A stretch of 64,000 bases of DNA from positions 124,001 to 188,000 of the forward strand of contig JAUHYQ010000004.1 in the NCBI GenBank assembly GCA_030426355.1, given 5' to 3'. The translations under genes were made by a program, and so were the position numbers. The notes under the pieces were generated by a model. It did not search any database. It was not told the origin of the DNA and worked only from the letters and a program-made list of their open reading frames with translations. This document shows positions 1 to 10,513 of the stretch, one piece after another. This stretch comes from Gammaproteobacteria bacterium (GTDB lineage: Bacteria > Pseudomonadota > Gammaproteobacteria > Steroidobacterales > GCA-2729495). The first letter of the stretch is position 1, and the number at the start of each line of letters is the position of its first letter.

Positions 1-907
<907 letters not shown>

Positions 908-919
908 GGCCCGTTCGCG

Positions 920-3319
920 ATGAAGCTATCAGAACAGTGGTTACGGGAATGGGTCAATCCGCAGGGCGATACGCGCGCACTCGCTGATCAGTTGACCATG
1001 GCCGGTCTGGAGGTAGACGGTGTGGAGCCGTGTGCGCCGCCACTGGACGGTGTGGTTGTCGGAAAAGTGCTGGAGAAAGTGCAGCACCCTAACGCGGATC
1101 GTTTATCCGTGTGCAAGGTGGATATCGGTGCAGCCGAGCCGCTGCAAATTGTGTGCGGGGCCGCAAATGTTTATGCCGGCGGTGTATTCCCGGTTGCAAC
1201 GGTGGGCAGCACACTGCCGGGCGAACTGAAGATCAAGCGGAGCAAGCTGCGTGGCGAAGAATCGCGCGGCATGCTGTGCTCGGGTGTTGAACTGGGTATT
1301 TCCGAGTCGGCCGACGGTTTGCTTGAGCTGAGTCAAGACCTGACCGTGGGTGATCCCGTTGCAACGGCATTGCGACTTGACGATCACGTGATCGAGCTTG
1401 ACCTCACGCCAAACCGGGCTGATTGTTTTAGCGTATTGGGGGTTGCGCGTGATGTCGCGGCGATTAATGCGCTGGAATTTTCCGAACCTGAGATACGGCC
1501 CGTACCTGCTACGTCCGACGTCACGCACGACGTGTCCATTGCTCCGCAGGATGGCTGCCCCGCATTTGCCGGCCGCGTTATTCGCGCCATTGATCCGGCC
1601 GCGCAGACCCCGTTATGGATGTCCGAGCGGCTTCGCCGTGCCGGCATACGGCCGTTGCATCCCGTCGTGGATGTCACCAACTACGTGATGCTGGAACTGG
1701 GACAGCCTATGCATGCTTATGATCTCGGCAAGCTGAACGGCGCGGTGGCGGCGCGGCTGGCGAGAGAAGGCGAAAAACTGACCTTGCTGGACGGGCAGGA
1801 GGTCGTGCTCGATAGCAACGTCATGGTCATCGCCGATGACAGCGGGCCGGTCGGGATGGCAGGCATCATGGGCGGGCAGAGCACCGCAGTGGGCGATGGC
1901 ACCACGGATATTTTTCTGGAAAGCGCGTTTTTTACACCGCAGGTGATTGCCGGGCGCGCACGCCGCTTTGGCCTGCACACGGACGCCTCTTTGCGCTTTG
2001 AGCGTGGTGTTGATTTTAGCGGGCAGGTCCGTGCCGTTGAACGCGCCACAGCGCTGATCCTGGATATTGCCGGTGGTTCTGCAGGTCCGGTTACTGACGC
2101 GCGCGATACTGCCGCGCTGCCCAAACGGGTTGCCGTGGAATTGCGGCGTGAGCAACTGAGTCGCTTGCTGGGTATCAAAATTCCTGACGACGAGGTGCAT
2201 GCCATATTCGTGCGGCTGGGGTTTGCGGTCGAAGCGGGCGCCGCAGGTTGGCTTGTGACTCCGACCGCAGCCCGTTTCGACATTGAAATCGAAGCCGATC
2301 TGATAGAAGAAGTGGTGCGCGTACACGGTTACGATCGCGTGCCCGATATTCGCCTGCAGGGTGCGGCTTTGCTTGCCGCAGCCAGCGAGTCTGCCGTGCC
2401 GGTCGCGCGCGCCGGGAATTTGCTGCGCGATCGCGGTTACAGCGAAGCCATAACCTATAGTTTTGTGGATCCGGGCCTGCAGAGTCTGCTGCTTGGTGAG
2501 GCCAGGGAGTTAACGCTGGCTAACCCGATCTCGGCCGACCAGTCGGTTATGCGCCGTTCGCTGCTGCCCGGGTTATTGAGTGCCGCGCGGAGCAACCGCA
2601 AGCGCCAGCAAAACCGCATACGCTTATTTGAGTCAGGTTCGATATTTCGATTGCAAGATAATGAAATAATAGAAGAAAATAGCATTTCTGCAGTGGCCTG
2701 GGGGCGGGTGCTGCCGGAGCATTGGGACGATGTGGGCGGTGGTGGCAGTCACAGCAGCCGGCCGGCCGATTTTTTTGACATAAAGAGCGATGTGGATGCC
2801 CTGCTGCGGCTCGCGGGTAGCGCTGAAAAGCTGGATTATGTCGCATCAGAACATCCGGCGTTGCGGCCGGGGCGCACGGCGCGCATTGAACGTGATGGCG
2901 AGGTGATTGGCTGGTTGGGTGAGTTGCATCCGCGGGTAGCCCGCCGCTTGGGCATTGCAGGAGGCCCGGTACTCTTTGAATTGCAGGTGGATCGCGCACT
3001 GTCCGCCCGGCTTCCTGAATACAAGGGCTTATCGCGATTTCCATCGGTGCGCCGCGATCTGGCGGTGATTGTCGCGGATGCGATTACCGCCGGGGAAATT
3101 GTTGCTGAAGTAAAACAGGCCGCGGGCGACCTGCTGAAAGACCTTAGCGTGTTCGATGTTTACCGCGGCGACAGTATTGAAAAAGGTCTAAAGAGTGTCG
3201 CTTTAGGCTTGATTTTGCAGGAAACTTCGCGCACCCTTACTGATCTAGAGGTTGACGGCGTGATCAATGCCGTGATCCAAAGGCTTTCCAGTAAGTTAAA
3301 CGCCAGCATAAGAGAATAA
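920..3319 (+). CDS. pheT: Phenylalanyl-tRNA synthetase beta subunit
   Basis: The 799-residue beta subunit, of normal length for proteobacteria. It carries the tRNA-binding EMAP-II-like domain at about residues 40-150, the B3/B4 editing module in the first half, the B5 domain in the middle and the C-terminal ferredoxin-fold anticodon-binding domain ([15 protein letters not shown]). The ATG follows the pheS stop by 12 bp, and the stop is 5 bp before ihfA, so the three genes form one operon. A 237-codon antisense frame inside it is a codon-bias shadow. Confidence 0.98.
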   Translation: MKLSEQWLREWVNPQGDTRALADQLTMAGLEVDGVEPCAPPLDGVVVGKVLEKVQHPNADRLSVCKVDIGAAEPLQIVCGAANVYAGGVFPVATVGSTLPGELKIKRSKLRGEESRGMLCSGVELGISESADGLLELSQDLTVGDPVATALRLDDHVIELDLTPNRADCFSVLGVARDVAAINALEFSEPEIRPVPATSDVTHDVSIAPQDGCPAFAGRVIRAIDPAAQTPLWMSERLRRAGIRPLHPVVDVTNYVMLELGQPMHAYDLGKLNGAVAARLAREGEKLTLLDGQEVVLDSNVMVIADDSGPVGMAGIMGGQSTAVGDGTTDIFLESAFFTPQVIAGRARRFGLHTDASLRFERGVDFSGQVRAVERATALILDIAGGSAGPVTDARDTAALPKRVAVELRREQLSRLLGIKIPDDEVHAIFVRLGFAVEAGAAGWLVTPTAARFDIEIEADLIEEVVRVHGYDRVPDIRLQGAALLAAASESAVPVARAGNLLRDRGYSEAITYSFVDPGLQSLLLGEARELTLANPISADQSVMRRSLLPGLLSAARSNRKRQQNRIRLFESGSIFRLQDNEIIEENSISAVAWGRVLPEHWDDVGGGGSHSSRPADFFDIKSDVDALLRLAGSAEKLDYVASEHPALRPGRTARIERDGEVIGWLGELHPRVARRLGIAGGPVLFELQVDRALSARLPEYKGLSRFPSVRRDLAVIVADAITAGEIVAEVKQAAGDLLKDLSVFDVYRGDSIEKGLKSVALGLILQETSRTLTDLEVDGVINAVIQRLSSKLNASIRE

Positions 3320-3324
3320 GTCAC

Positions 3325-3624
3325 ATGGCACTTACCAAGGCAGATATGGCCGAATCCCTGTTCGATGAGTTGGGTCTCAACAAGCGTGAGGCGCGCGAAT
3401 TGGTGGATCTCTTTTTTGAAGACTTGCGGGGTTCTCTGGGAAGCGGGGAGCAGGTAAAGCTGTCGGGTTTCGGCAACTTTGACCTGAGAGACAAAAACCA
3501 GCGGCCTGGCCGCAATCCAAAAACGGGTGAAGAAATTCCGATTACGGCGCGTCGTGTGGTGACGTTTCGTCCCGGACAAAAACTAAAAGCCCGGGTAGAA
3601 GCTTATGCTGGAACCGGGGAATAA
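3325..3624 (+). CDS. ihfA: Integration host factor alpha subunit
   Basis: A 99-residue HU/IHF-family DNA-bending protein. It has the alpha-subunit pattern [10 protein letters not shown] at the N-terminus, the GFGNF segment, the [14 protein letters not shown] beta-arm with the intercalating proline, and a basic C-terminus. The heterodimer with IHF-beta bends DNA sharply and takes part in recombination, replication and transcription. The location after pheT is the classical gammaproteobacterial one. Its 3' end overlaps the following MerR-family gene by 20 bp, implying translational coupling. Confidence 0.98.
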   Translation: MALTKADMAESLFDELGLNKREARELVDLFFEDLRGSLGSGEQVKLSGFGNFDLRDKNQRPGRNPKTGEEIPITARRVVTFRPGQKLKARVEAYAGTGE

Positions 3625-3961
3625 CGACGAATTACCACCAATTCCGGGGAAGCGCTATTTCACTATTGGTGAAGTCAGCGATCTCTGTGCGGTAAAACCG
3701 CATGTGCTGCGTTACTGGGAGCAGGAATTTCCGCAACTGAAGCCGGTCAAGCGACGCGGCAACAGGCGCTATTATCAGCGGCAGGATGTGCTGGTCATAC
3801 GCCAGATTCGCAGTCTGTTGTATGAAGAGGGGTTCACCATCGGCGGCGCACGTCAGAAGCTGACCGGGTCCGAGGCTAAATCGGATGTCAGCCAAAGCCA
3901 GCAGATAGTGAAGCAGGTGCGTACGGAGCTCGAAGAAGTTCTTAAGATTCTGCGCCGCTGA
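3605..3961 (+). CDS. MerR-family transcriptional regulator
   Basis: A 118-residue protein with an N-terminal winged helix of the MerR type ([30 protein letters not shown]...RRYY) at about residues 17-65, followed by a short helical dimerisation tail. No metal-binding cysteines or effector domain are visible. This small MerR protein is regularly found just downstream of ihfA in gammaproteobacteria, and its regulon is not established from sequence. The ATG lies within ihfA and the two frames overlap by 20 bp. Confidence 0.93.
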   Translation: MLEPGNNDELPPIPGKRYFTIGEVSDLCAVKPHVLRYWEQEFPQLKPVKRRGNRRYYQRQDVLVIRQIRSLLYEEGFTIGGARQKLTGSEAKSDVSQSQQIVKQVRTELEEVLKILRR

Positions 3962-3995
3962 CTCCCGCAGGCAGAAGTCATTGTGTATCATGAGC

Positions 3996-4020
3996 GGCCC
4001 CTTAACGGGGTCGTTTGATT
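3996..4020 (+). terminator. Possible intrinsic terminator after the pheST-ihfA-merR operon
   Basis: A six-pair stem (GGCCCC/GGGGTC with one G-T pair) spans 3996-4012 with a five-base TTAAC loop, followed by GTTTGATTTT. The U-tract is interrupted, so efficiency may be modest. It sits 35 bp past the MerR stop and before tRNA-Pro, the expected place. Confidence 0.45.
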
Positions 4021-4038
4021 TTAACGGGATGTTTGATT
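4002..4038 (+). repeat. Imperfect tandem repeat upstream of tRNA-Pro
   Basis: Two adjacent copies of about 19 and 18 bp: TTAACGGGGTCGTTTGATT at 4002-4020 and TTAACGGGATGTTTGATT from 4021. They differ by one deletion and one or two substitutions. The first copy shares bases with the stem-loop at 3996-4012. Confidence 0.6.
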
Positions 4039-4047
4039 TTTAAGTGT

Positions 4048-4124
<77 letters not shown>

Positions 4125-4137
4125 AATTCTTAAAGGT

Positions 4138-4866
4138 GTGAATTTCAACTTTCATATATGCGCCGGGCTATTCCTGCTGCTTGTCAGCAATGCTTACGCC
4201 ATCAGCGAAGGCCAGCCGGTTTCGGATGAGCAGTTCGCGAGTGAATTCCCCTGGGCGGTCGCTGTTATCGATGAACAAAGCGGTGGCGTCTGTGGCGGCG
4301 CTGTTATCGCGCCTCGTTGGGTAATTACAGCGGCACACTGTGGCGGTGGCGAACGCTACGTGCTGGTTGATCACGCATCGCGCAGTCTCGCCAGACGAGT
4401 GGCTGTGAAAAAACGGATCGTCCACCCCCGGTTTGATCGCAATGCCGGACAGTTCGACGTTGCTTTGCTTTACCTCGCTGAGGAGGTCGCCATGCAGCCT
4501 GTTGCGCTGGCCACCCCGATTGAATCCCGGTTGCTGCTAAGTGATAACGCACCCGCCATCATCCTGGGTTGGGGGCGATCGGAATATTCGCGCGATCCGG
4601 TGGATCGTGTGCGTGTCGCCACCCTCGTTTTGCAGGCATTTGCGCATCGTGGCAGCGCTTACATGTATCAGGGGAGTGCCGGACCGTGCGACCGCGACAG
4701 CGGCTCACCGATGCTCATGACCACGCTGGACGGTCGTCGGGTGATGGTCGGTATTGCGCGGGCAGCTATGGGCATGTGCGGGGGCGGTAAACAAGGGGCC
4801 GCGATGTATACGGATGTCGGCGCGATTGACGCCTTTATTAAAGCCAATATCGGTCCGTGGCAGTGA
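4138..4866 (+). CDS. Secreted trypsin-like serine protease
   Basis: A chymotrypsin-fold (S1) protease of about 242 residues. The frame is open back into the tRNA gene, so the start must lie after it. GTG at 4138 is the only start-like codon that yields an immediate signal peptide ([19 protein letters not shown]). The triad is visible as AAHC (His), DVALLYL (Asp) and DRDSGSPML (Ser). The usual GDSGGP around the serine is altered to RDSGSP. The conserved N-terminal [18 protein letters not shown] block and a C-terminal helix are present. Substrate is unknown. The gene begins 13 bp after the tRNA CCA end and may depend on a transcript shared with it. Confidence 0.85.
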   Translation: MNFNFHICAGLFLLLVSNAYAISEGQPVSDEQFASEFPWAVAVIDEQSGGVCGGAVIAPRWVITAAHCGGGERYVLVDHASRSLARRVAVKKRIVHPRFDRNAGQFDVALLYLAEEVAMQPVALATPIESRLLLSDNAPAIILGWGRSEYSRDPVDRVRVATLVLQAFAHRGSAYMYQGSAGPCDRDSGSPMLMTTLDGRRVMVGIARAAMGMCGGGKQGAAMYTDVGAIDAFIKANIGPWQ

Positions 4867-4869
4867 TCA

Positions 4870-4898
4870 GCCTGCGCGTATGCAACGCATACGCAGGC
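4870..4898. other. Long inverted repeat between protease and permease genes
   Basis: GCCTGCGCGTATGC and GCATACGCAGGC pair around an AAC loop, with two extra bases in the left arm. No T-run follows on either strand, so this is a hairpin or processing site rather than a clear terminator. Confidence 0.5.
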
Positions 4899-4912
4899 AT
4901 AATGGGTAACCC

Positions 4913-5986
4913 ATGAATCTGGAAAAAGCATCCTTCATCGCCTTGTTGGCCCTCGTCACGCTGGCCTTCTTTGCGTTGTTGATGGATTTTCTGCAGCCGA
5001 TATTCTGGGCGGCCATCCTGGCCGTGATTTTTCATCCGCTGCACGTGTGGTTTCTCAAACTGGTCAGGCAGCGCCGTACGTCGGCATCGTTTCTGACGCT
5101 AATGGTAATCACCATAACCGTGATCATTCCGGCTTGGTTCATTGCCGCTTCCGTGGTCAGCGAGGCGACCGGGCTTTACAACCGCGTGCAGAGTGGTGAA
5201 GTAGATCTGGGTAGGCTGATTGACTGGGCGCGCAACACCTTACCCGTCATTAACAGTTTTTTTGACAGTATCGGTGTTACTCCCGAAGAGATTACCGCGA
5301 AAATTTCGTCGGCCGTCCTGACCAGCAGTCAGTTTGTCGGCTCCCTGGCGGTCAGTACCGGGCAGAATGTGGTCCGATTCGCCGTTATGTTTTTGCTCAT
5401 GCTCTACGTGTTGTTTTTCTTTATACGTGACAGTGACAAATTGCTTGAAATGCTCATTGTCGCGCTGCCGTTTGGCGATGAACGGGAGCGCGCGCTGCTG
5501 GCTAAATTTGCTGAGGTGTCGCGCGCAACTATTAAGGGAACGCTGGTCATCGGCTTGATACAGGGTGGGCTGGGCGGGCTTATTTTCTGGATACTTGGCA
5601 TACAAGGCGCGGCGTTCTGGGGCGTAGTAATGGTTATCCTGTCTCTGCTGCCCGTGGTTGGTGCCAGTTTCATCTGGTTGCCGGCGGCGCTGTTGATGAT
5701 TGCCAATGGCCAATACGTCAGCGCTGCAGTGCTGGTTGGTTTCGGTGTGCTAGTGATCGGGCTGATCGATAACGTGTTGCGGCCGCTGCTGGTGGGGCGC
5801 GATACGCGCATGCCGGATTACGTCATTCTGTTGTCGACCCTTGGAGGCCTCACGGTTTTCGGGCCCTCCGGGTTTGTGATCGGCCCGATTATCGCGGCGT
5901 TGTTTCTTACCATCTGGGTCATGTTCGCGCGCGAGCATTCGTCGGCCAGCGTTGATGCCCTGCAGGCAGCCCGGGACGATCAGTGA
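4913..5986 (+). CDS. AI-2E family transporter (PerM-like permease)
   Basis: A 357-residue inner-membrane protein with about eight hydrophobic segments: two near residues 5-55, one near 60-80, and a cluster from about 140 to 345. It has the family pattern with LPVVGASFIWLPAALLMIANG and a C-terminal DNVLRPLLVGRDTRMPDYVILLSTLGG block. Members export small molecules (autoinducer-2 in one case) or act as Na+/H+ antiporters; the substrate here cannot be read. The stop overlaps the convergent cyclase-like gene by 7 bp. Confidence 0.9.
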   Translation: MNLEKASFIALLALVTLAFFALLMDFLQPIFWAAILAVIFHPLHVWFLKLVRQRRTSASFLTLMVITITVIIPAWFIAASVVSEATGLYNRVQSGEVDLGRLIDWARNTLPVINSFFDSIGVTPEEITAKISSAVLTSSQFVGSLAVSTGQNVVRFAVMFLLMLYVLFFFIRDSDKLLEMLIVALPFGDERERALLAKFAEVSRATIKGTLVIGLIQGGLGGLIFWILGIQGAAFWGVVMVILSLLPVVGASFIWLPAALLMIANGQYVSAAVLVGFGVLVIGLIDNVLRPLLVGRDTRMPDYVILLSTLGGLTVFGPSGFVIGPIIAALFLTIWVMFAREHSSASVDALQAARDDQ

Positions 5987-7275
5987 GTGATTTCTGGGAA
6001 AATGTGCCCGACCGTTGACATGGCTATCTGATCCCCACGCAGCATGCGATCCTCAATCCCCAGAAGAATAGGATCGGCATGATTCCGGTAAATGTTAATT
6101 TTGGCGTTAAACACGTGATGCAGTAGCCCGTGTTTGTCTTCAATAGTCATGCGACGAATACTGAACAGGCCGTTACCCGAGGGTTCGCCGGTCAGGTAGC
6201 ATTTGATGGAATGTATGGCTTCGCCGGAAAGCACCAGGCCGTTCAGATTACTGAGATTGTGTTGCGCGAATTCAATAAACGAAACCGAGTCGAGTTCGAC
6301 GAGAGTTTCGGGCTGATCACCCGGCAGCACGGCCTGAAAATCACCCACCAGCACCTGGCCGGGCAGGGCGCGTTCGATCATTCGTGCCAGTTCGATGGTG
6401 ACATCACCAACAATATCGCTAAACACCGTCGGGTTTAATCCCTCGGCCTGATGAAATTCGTAGCAGCTGCCAACGTGAAATGCCGTTCGCAGTATCGGTA
6501 CGGTTCGGTTATGAGCTTTGTACCGGGCGATGGCGTTGTCGGCCAGCACCAGGTGCATCAGGTGATAAAGATTGGTATTGGCACTGACCCCGAGGTCGCG
6601 GTTCCAGATGTAAAAGCCGTCACCGGTGCTGGAACGCGCAAATCGCACACTGACGTCGCTATCCAGCATTTTTTTATGCGCGGAGTTGAGCGAATACGAC
6701 AGACTGTTGAGTTGCGTCATTTGCTCGAAGGGGCTGAGCAGGCTGAAGCCGACGATGTCGAACAGCGCAACGGCACGGTTCTGCACGTAACGAACGCCAT
6801 AACGCGTGACCAGCTTTTCGATTATGCGTGTTTCGGCCGGCGAGCCGGTCGGCCCGCTGCGGGTTCGGCATGTCACAGGCTCAACTTTAAGCAACCGTGA
6901 TGCGTTATCCATTTGTCGAGCGGTCAGTTGCCGTCTGCGGGCCAGCAATTCCATTACAAAATTGGCGGCTTCCTGCCTGTCGAGATCCGGTTCTTTTTGT
7001 GTATGGGAGCCAAGCGCGTAATCGGCAACCGTGTAATGCGGTACAACCAGCAGATCCACGCCGCTATCATGACCGCGCCAGCCCAGAATAAAATTGCGTC
7101 CCAGGCCCCAGTGACGGTGCAGCGCCCGGTCCAATTCAATAATGTTGCTCCTCTCGGCCAGGCTCAGTGTGTCCAGATCGCTGTTGAGATCGTTCCACAA
7201 ATCCTGACCGGTGAGGCTCAAATACGTTGTATCGTTGCTTCCGCGCACATTGGCCCCCGAATAACCCGATACCAT
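5980..7275 (-). CDS. Class III adenylate/guanylate cyclase-like domain protein
   Basis: A 431-residue soluble protein. Residues about 165-310 resemble the class III nucleotide cyclase core: VALFDIVGFS carries the first metal-binding Asp, STGDGFYIW matches the GDG turn, and RTAFHVGSCYE and VGDVTIELARMIE match later strands. In the last motif the usual transition-state Asn position appears to be Ile, while the Arg is kept, so cyclase activity is doubtful. The N-terminal 150 residues and C-terminal 120 residues match nothing I recognise. The gene is divergent from the FAD dehydrogenase gene across 59 bp. Confidence 0.65.
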   Translation of the reverse strand: MVSGYSGANVRGSNDTTYLSLTGQDLWNDLNSDLDTLSLAERSNIIELDRALHRHWGLGRNFILGWRGHDSGVDLLVVPHYTVADYALGSHTQKEPDLDRQEAANFVMELLARRRQLTARQMDNASRLLKVEPVTCRTRSGPTGSPAETRIIEKLVTRYGVRYVQNRAVALFDIVGFSLLSPFEQMTQLNSLSYSLNSAHKKMLDSDVSVRFARSSTGDGFYIWNRDLGVSANTNLYHLMHLVLADNAIARYKAHNRTVPILRTAFHVGSCYEFHQAEGLNPTVFSDIVGDVTIELARMIERALPGQVLVGDFQAVLPGDQPETLVELDSVSFIEFAQHNLSNLNGLVLSGEAIHSIKCYLTGEPSGNGLFSIRRMTIEDKHGLLHHVFNAKINIYRNHADPILLGIEDRMLRGDQIAMSTVGHIFPEITH

Positions 7276-7334
7276 GATAGCGGCAAAAGCCTTAATCTAC
7301 GAAGCTTATTGCACATAAAGCGAGCCGATTCGAC

Positions 7335-8774
7335 GTGGCCCAGACGTTAGCCCCTGAAGTCATCAATGCACTTAAAGCCGTGGTCGGTGATGCCGGCTGG
7401 CAGGACGATCCGGATGCACTGGAGCCGCATCTCACCGAGTGGCGGGGGCTCTATCACGGCAGCACGCCGTTGATGTTATCTCCGGCCAGTACCACCGAGG
7501 TCGCAGAGGTCATAGCGATATGTGCAGCGAATGGCATCGCTGTTGTGCCACAGGGCGGCAATACAGGGCTGGTGGGCGGCGCGATACCCGGGTTGGACCC
7601 GCAGCGTATCGAGATTTTGCTGAGCAGCTCGCGCTTGCGAAAAATTCGCTCGCTTGATCCTGATAACTACACCGTGACGGCCGAGGCAGGTGTGGTTCTG
7701 GCTGAATTGCAGGATGTCGTTGCCGATGAGGGATTATTTTTTCCACTGAGTCTGGCGGCCGAAGGCAGTTGCTCGATCGGTGGCAATATCTCCACCAACG
7801 CAGGTGGCACCAACGTGCTTCGCTACGGCAATACCCGCGACCTGGTGTTGGGTCTGGAGGTGGTGCTGGCCGACGGTTCTGTCTGGAACGGTTTGAGCGG
7901 TTTGCGCAAGGACAACACCGGCTACGACCTTAAGCATTTATTTATCGGTGCCGAAGGTACACTGGGCTTTGTGACGGCGGCAACGTTAAAAGTGTTTCCT
8001 GCCGCAAACAGTCGTTCTACGGCCTGGTTGGCAGTCAGTGATCCGCAGGCAGCGGTCAGTCTATACGGCGACGCTCGCCAGCAGATGGGCGACGAAATGG
8101 TGGCCTTCGAACTGCTGCCACAGCTTGCCCTGGACATGGTCGTCGAGCACATTGCCGGATGCCGGAATCCGCTCGGCGAAGATGCGGCAGATGCTCTCTG
8201 GCATGTGCTGGTGGAGTTCACCAGCGCACGTTCGCAGGCGTCGCTCGACGAGCAACTCATTACATTCCTGGAAGACGCACTGGCCGGCGGTCTGGTGGTG
8301 GACGGGGCAGTGGCCAGCAGCGATACGCAGCGTGATGATTTCTGGCGGATACGTCACGGTATCTCAGAGGCACAAAAGCGGGCGGGCGCAAGCATTAAAC
8401 ACGATGTTTCGTTGCCGATCTCGAGGCTGGCGGAATTTCTGGGTACCGCCGACCGGCGCGTCGCCAGTTTGCTGCCGGGCGTGCGCCCCGTTCCCTTCGG
8501 GCACCTGGGTGACGGTAATCTGCATTACAACCTGAGTCAGCCGCCCGACATGAACCCTGAGGAATTTCTCGAGCGTTGGGGTGAGCTCAATGAAGCCATT
8601 CACGAACTGGCGGTTGAGATGGGCGGCAGCTTCAGCGCCGAGCACGGTATTGGTTATCTGAAGGCCGGCGAACTGGAGCGCCTCAAGTCGCCCGTGGAGC
8701 TTACTTTATTGAGAAGCGTCAAAGGGGCACTCGATCCGCAGGGCATCATGAACCCCGGCAAGGTGCTGCGCTAA
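7335..8774 (+). CDS. FAD-linked D-2-hydroxyacid dehydrogenase (GlcD / D-2-hydroxyglutarate type)
   Basis: A 479-residue flavoenzyme of the VAO/PCMH family. The FAD-binding half includes PQGGNTGLVGGAIPG and EGSCSIGGNISTNAGGTNVLRYGNTRDLVLGLEVVLADG. The C-terminal half has the family marks GHLGDGNLHYNL and SFSAEHGIGYLKAGELERLKS, which carry metal- and substrate-binding histidines, and ends in GIMNPGKVL. Length and motifs fit D-2-hydroxyglutarate dehydrogenase or a related D-lactate/glycolate enzyme; the substrate is not settled. GTG start. It precedes ilvD by 53 bp. Confidence 0.9.
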   Translation: MAQTLAPEVINALKAVVGDAGWQDDPDALEPHLTEWRGLYHGSTPLMLSPASTTEVAEVIAICAANGIAVVPQGGNTGLVGGAIPGLDPQRIEILLSSSRLRKIRSLDPDNYTVTAEAGVVLAELQDVVADEGLFFPLSLAAEGSCSIGGNISTNAGGTNVLRYGNTRDLVLGLEVVLADGSVWNGLSGLRKDNTGYDLKHLFIGAEGTLGFVTAATLKVFPAANSRSTAWLAVSDPQAAVSLYGDARQQMGDEMVAFELLPQLALDMVVEHIAGCRNPLGEDAADALWHVLVEFTSARSQASLDEQLITFLEDALAGGLVVDGAVASSDTQRDDFWRIRHGISEAQKRAGASIKHDVSLPISRLAEFLGTADRRVASLLPGVRPVPFGHLGDGNLHYNLSQPPDMNPEEFLERWGELNEAIHELAVEMGGSFSAEHGIGYLKAGELERLKSPVELTLLRSVKGALDPQGIMNPGKVLR

Positions 8775-8827
8775 AACCCGCGGCTGCGTGTACAATTGCC
8801 CGTTCTGTCTGATACGGAACAACGGTA

Positions 8828-10513
8828 ATGAGTGAGCAGGATAAACCCGGACGACGATATTCCAGTCAGGTTGTGGACGGTGTCGAGCAGGCGCCGAGCC
8901 GAGCCATGCTGCGGGCGGTCGGTTTTACGGACGCGGATTTTCAGAAAAGCCAGATCGGCATCGCCTCGACCTGGAGCATGGTCACGCCGTGCAACATGCA
9001 TATCGACAAGCTGGCCGACGAGGCCGCGCGCGGCGCCGACGCAGCCGGTGGCAAGGCTGTGCAGTTCAACACGATCACGGTGTCGGACGGCATTTCCATG
9101 GGCACATCGGGCATGCGTTACTCGCTGGTATCCCGCGAAGTCATTGCGGACTCGATTGAGACCGTGGTCGGTGGCGAGGGCTTCGACGGTTTTGTGGCTA
9201 TCGGCGGTTGCGATAAGAACATGCCGGGTTGCCTGATGGCGATGGCGCGATTGAATCGTCCCTCCGTGTTTGTTTACGGCGGAACCATTCAGCCGGGGCC
9301 ACACCGCCGCGATATTGTTTCGGTGTTCGAGGCCGTTGGCGGTGTTGCCAGCGGTAAAGTCAGCGATGCGGAACTGCTGGACGTTGAGCGCACCGCGATT
9401 CCCGGCCCCGGTTCCTGTGGTGGCATGTATACGGCCAACACCATGGCATCGGCCATTGAAGCGATGGGTATGAGCCTGCCCAACAGCTCGGCGCAGGACG
9501 CGATTTCGGCGAACAAGCTGGCAGATTGCGAGCAGGCCGGGCGCGCCGTGGTGGAGCTGGTCAGAAAAGACATCAAGCCGCGCGACATCATGACGCGCGA
9601 AGCCTTTGAAAATGCCATCACGGTGGTGATTGCTCTGGGTGGCTCCACGAATGCAGTGCTGCATTTGCTGGCCATCGCGCGCGAAGCAGACGTGCCGCTG
9701 GAGCTGGATGATTTCACGCGCATCGGCGCGCGGGTGCCGTTGCTGTCGAACCTGAAGCCCAGTGGCACCTACACCATGTCCGAGCTGATCCAGATCGGTG
9801 GTATCCGGCCGCTCATGAAGCGTTTGCTGGATGCCGGGCTGCTGCACGGCGATTGCCTGACGGTGAGCGGGCATACCCTGGCCGAGGATCTGGCCGGAGT
9901 AGCCGACTATCCGGCGGATCAGGACATCATTTACCCGCTTGATAATCCTGTTAAGAAAGATAGTCATTTAGTTGTTTTATATGGGAATCTTTCTCCAGAA
10001 GGTGCGGTTGCCAAAATCACCGGAAAGGAAGGTGTGAGTTTTACCGGCACAGCACGGGTGTTCGGTTCTGAAGAAGAAGGCCTGCAGGCCATCCTCGACG
10101 GTCGTGTGGTGGCCGGCGATGTGGTCGTGATCCGCTACGAGGGGCCGAAAGGCGGCCCGGGAATGCGCGAGATGCTTAGCCCGACGGCAGCGATCATGGG
10201 TAAAGGGCTGGGCGATCAGGTCGCATTCATTACCGACGGACGGTTTTCCGGCGGCAGTCATGGCTTCGTGGTCGGTCACGTGACGCCCGAGGCAGCCGTG
10301 GGTGGCCCGATCGCGTTGCTGAATGACGGTGACGAAATCACCATCAACGCCGAAACCCGCACCATTGATGTTGCCATCAGTGACGCGGAGCTGGCGGCTC
10401 GGCGCGAGCGCTGGCAGCCGCCGGCCAGTAAGGCGTCACCGGGCGTTTTGACCAAATATGCACGACTCGTGAGTTCGGCCTCGAAAGGCGCGGTGACGGG
10501 CGGGAGTGACTGA
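8828..10513 (+). CDS. ilvD: Dihydroxy-acid dehydratase
   Basis: A 561-residue IlvD/Edd-family Fe-S enzyme that dehydrates 2,3-dihydroxy-isovalerate and -methylvalerate to the 2-keto acids of valine and isoleucine synthesis. The cluster-ligand cysteines are in [16 protein letters not shown] and [24 protein letters not shown] near the C-terminus is a family signature. The length fits the shorter IlvD form. The downstream aspartokinase fusion starts at the very next base after its stop, so the two are translationally linked. Its product feeds the leu genes at 24.7-30.5 kb. Confidence 0.96.
   Translation: MSEQDKPGRRYSSQVVDGVEQAPSRAMLRAVGFTDADFQKSQIGIASTWSMVTPCNMHIDKLADEAARGADAAGGKAVQFNTITVSDGISMGTSGMRYSLVSREVIADSIETVVGGEGFDGFVAIGGCDKNMPGCLMAMARLNRPSVFVYGGTIQPGPHRRDIVSVFEAVGGVASGKVSDAELLDVERTAIPGPGSCGGMYTANTMASAIEAMGMSLPNSSAQDAISANKLADCEQAGRAVVELVRKDIKPRDIMTREAFENAITVVIALGGSTNAVLHLLAIAREADVPLELDDFTRIGARVPLLSNLKPSGTYTMSELIQIGGIRPLMKRLLDAGLLHGDCLTVSGHTLAEDLAGVADYPADQDIIYPLDNPVKKDSHLVVLYGNLSPEGAVAKITGKEGVSFTGTARVFGSEEEGLQAILDGRVVAGDVVVIRYEGPKGGPGMREMLSPTAAIMGKGLGDQVAFITDGRFSGGSHGFVVGHVTPEAAVGGPIALLNDGDEITINAETRTIDVAISDAELAARRERWQPPASKASPGVLTKYARLVSSASKGAVTGGSD

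Noticed and set aside
1613-2326. A 237-codon antisense frame in pheT.
   Set aside because: It mirrors a certain gene; long antisense frames arise from GC-rich codon use here, and the product has no domain or ribosome-binding site.
8771-9967. A 398-codon antisense frame in ilvD.
   Set aside because: It is antisense to a certain enzyme gene and rich in His/Arg/Gln, typical of a shadow frame.
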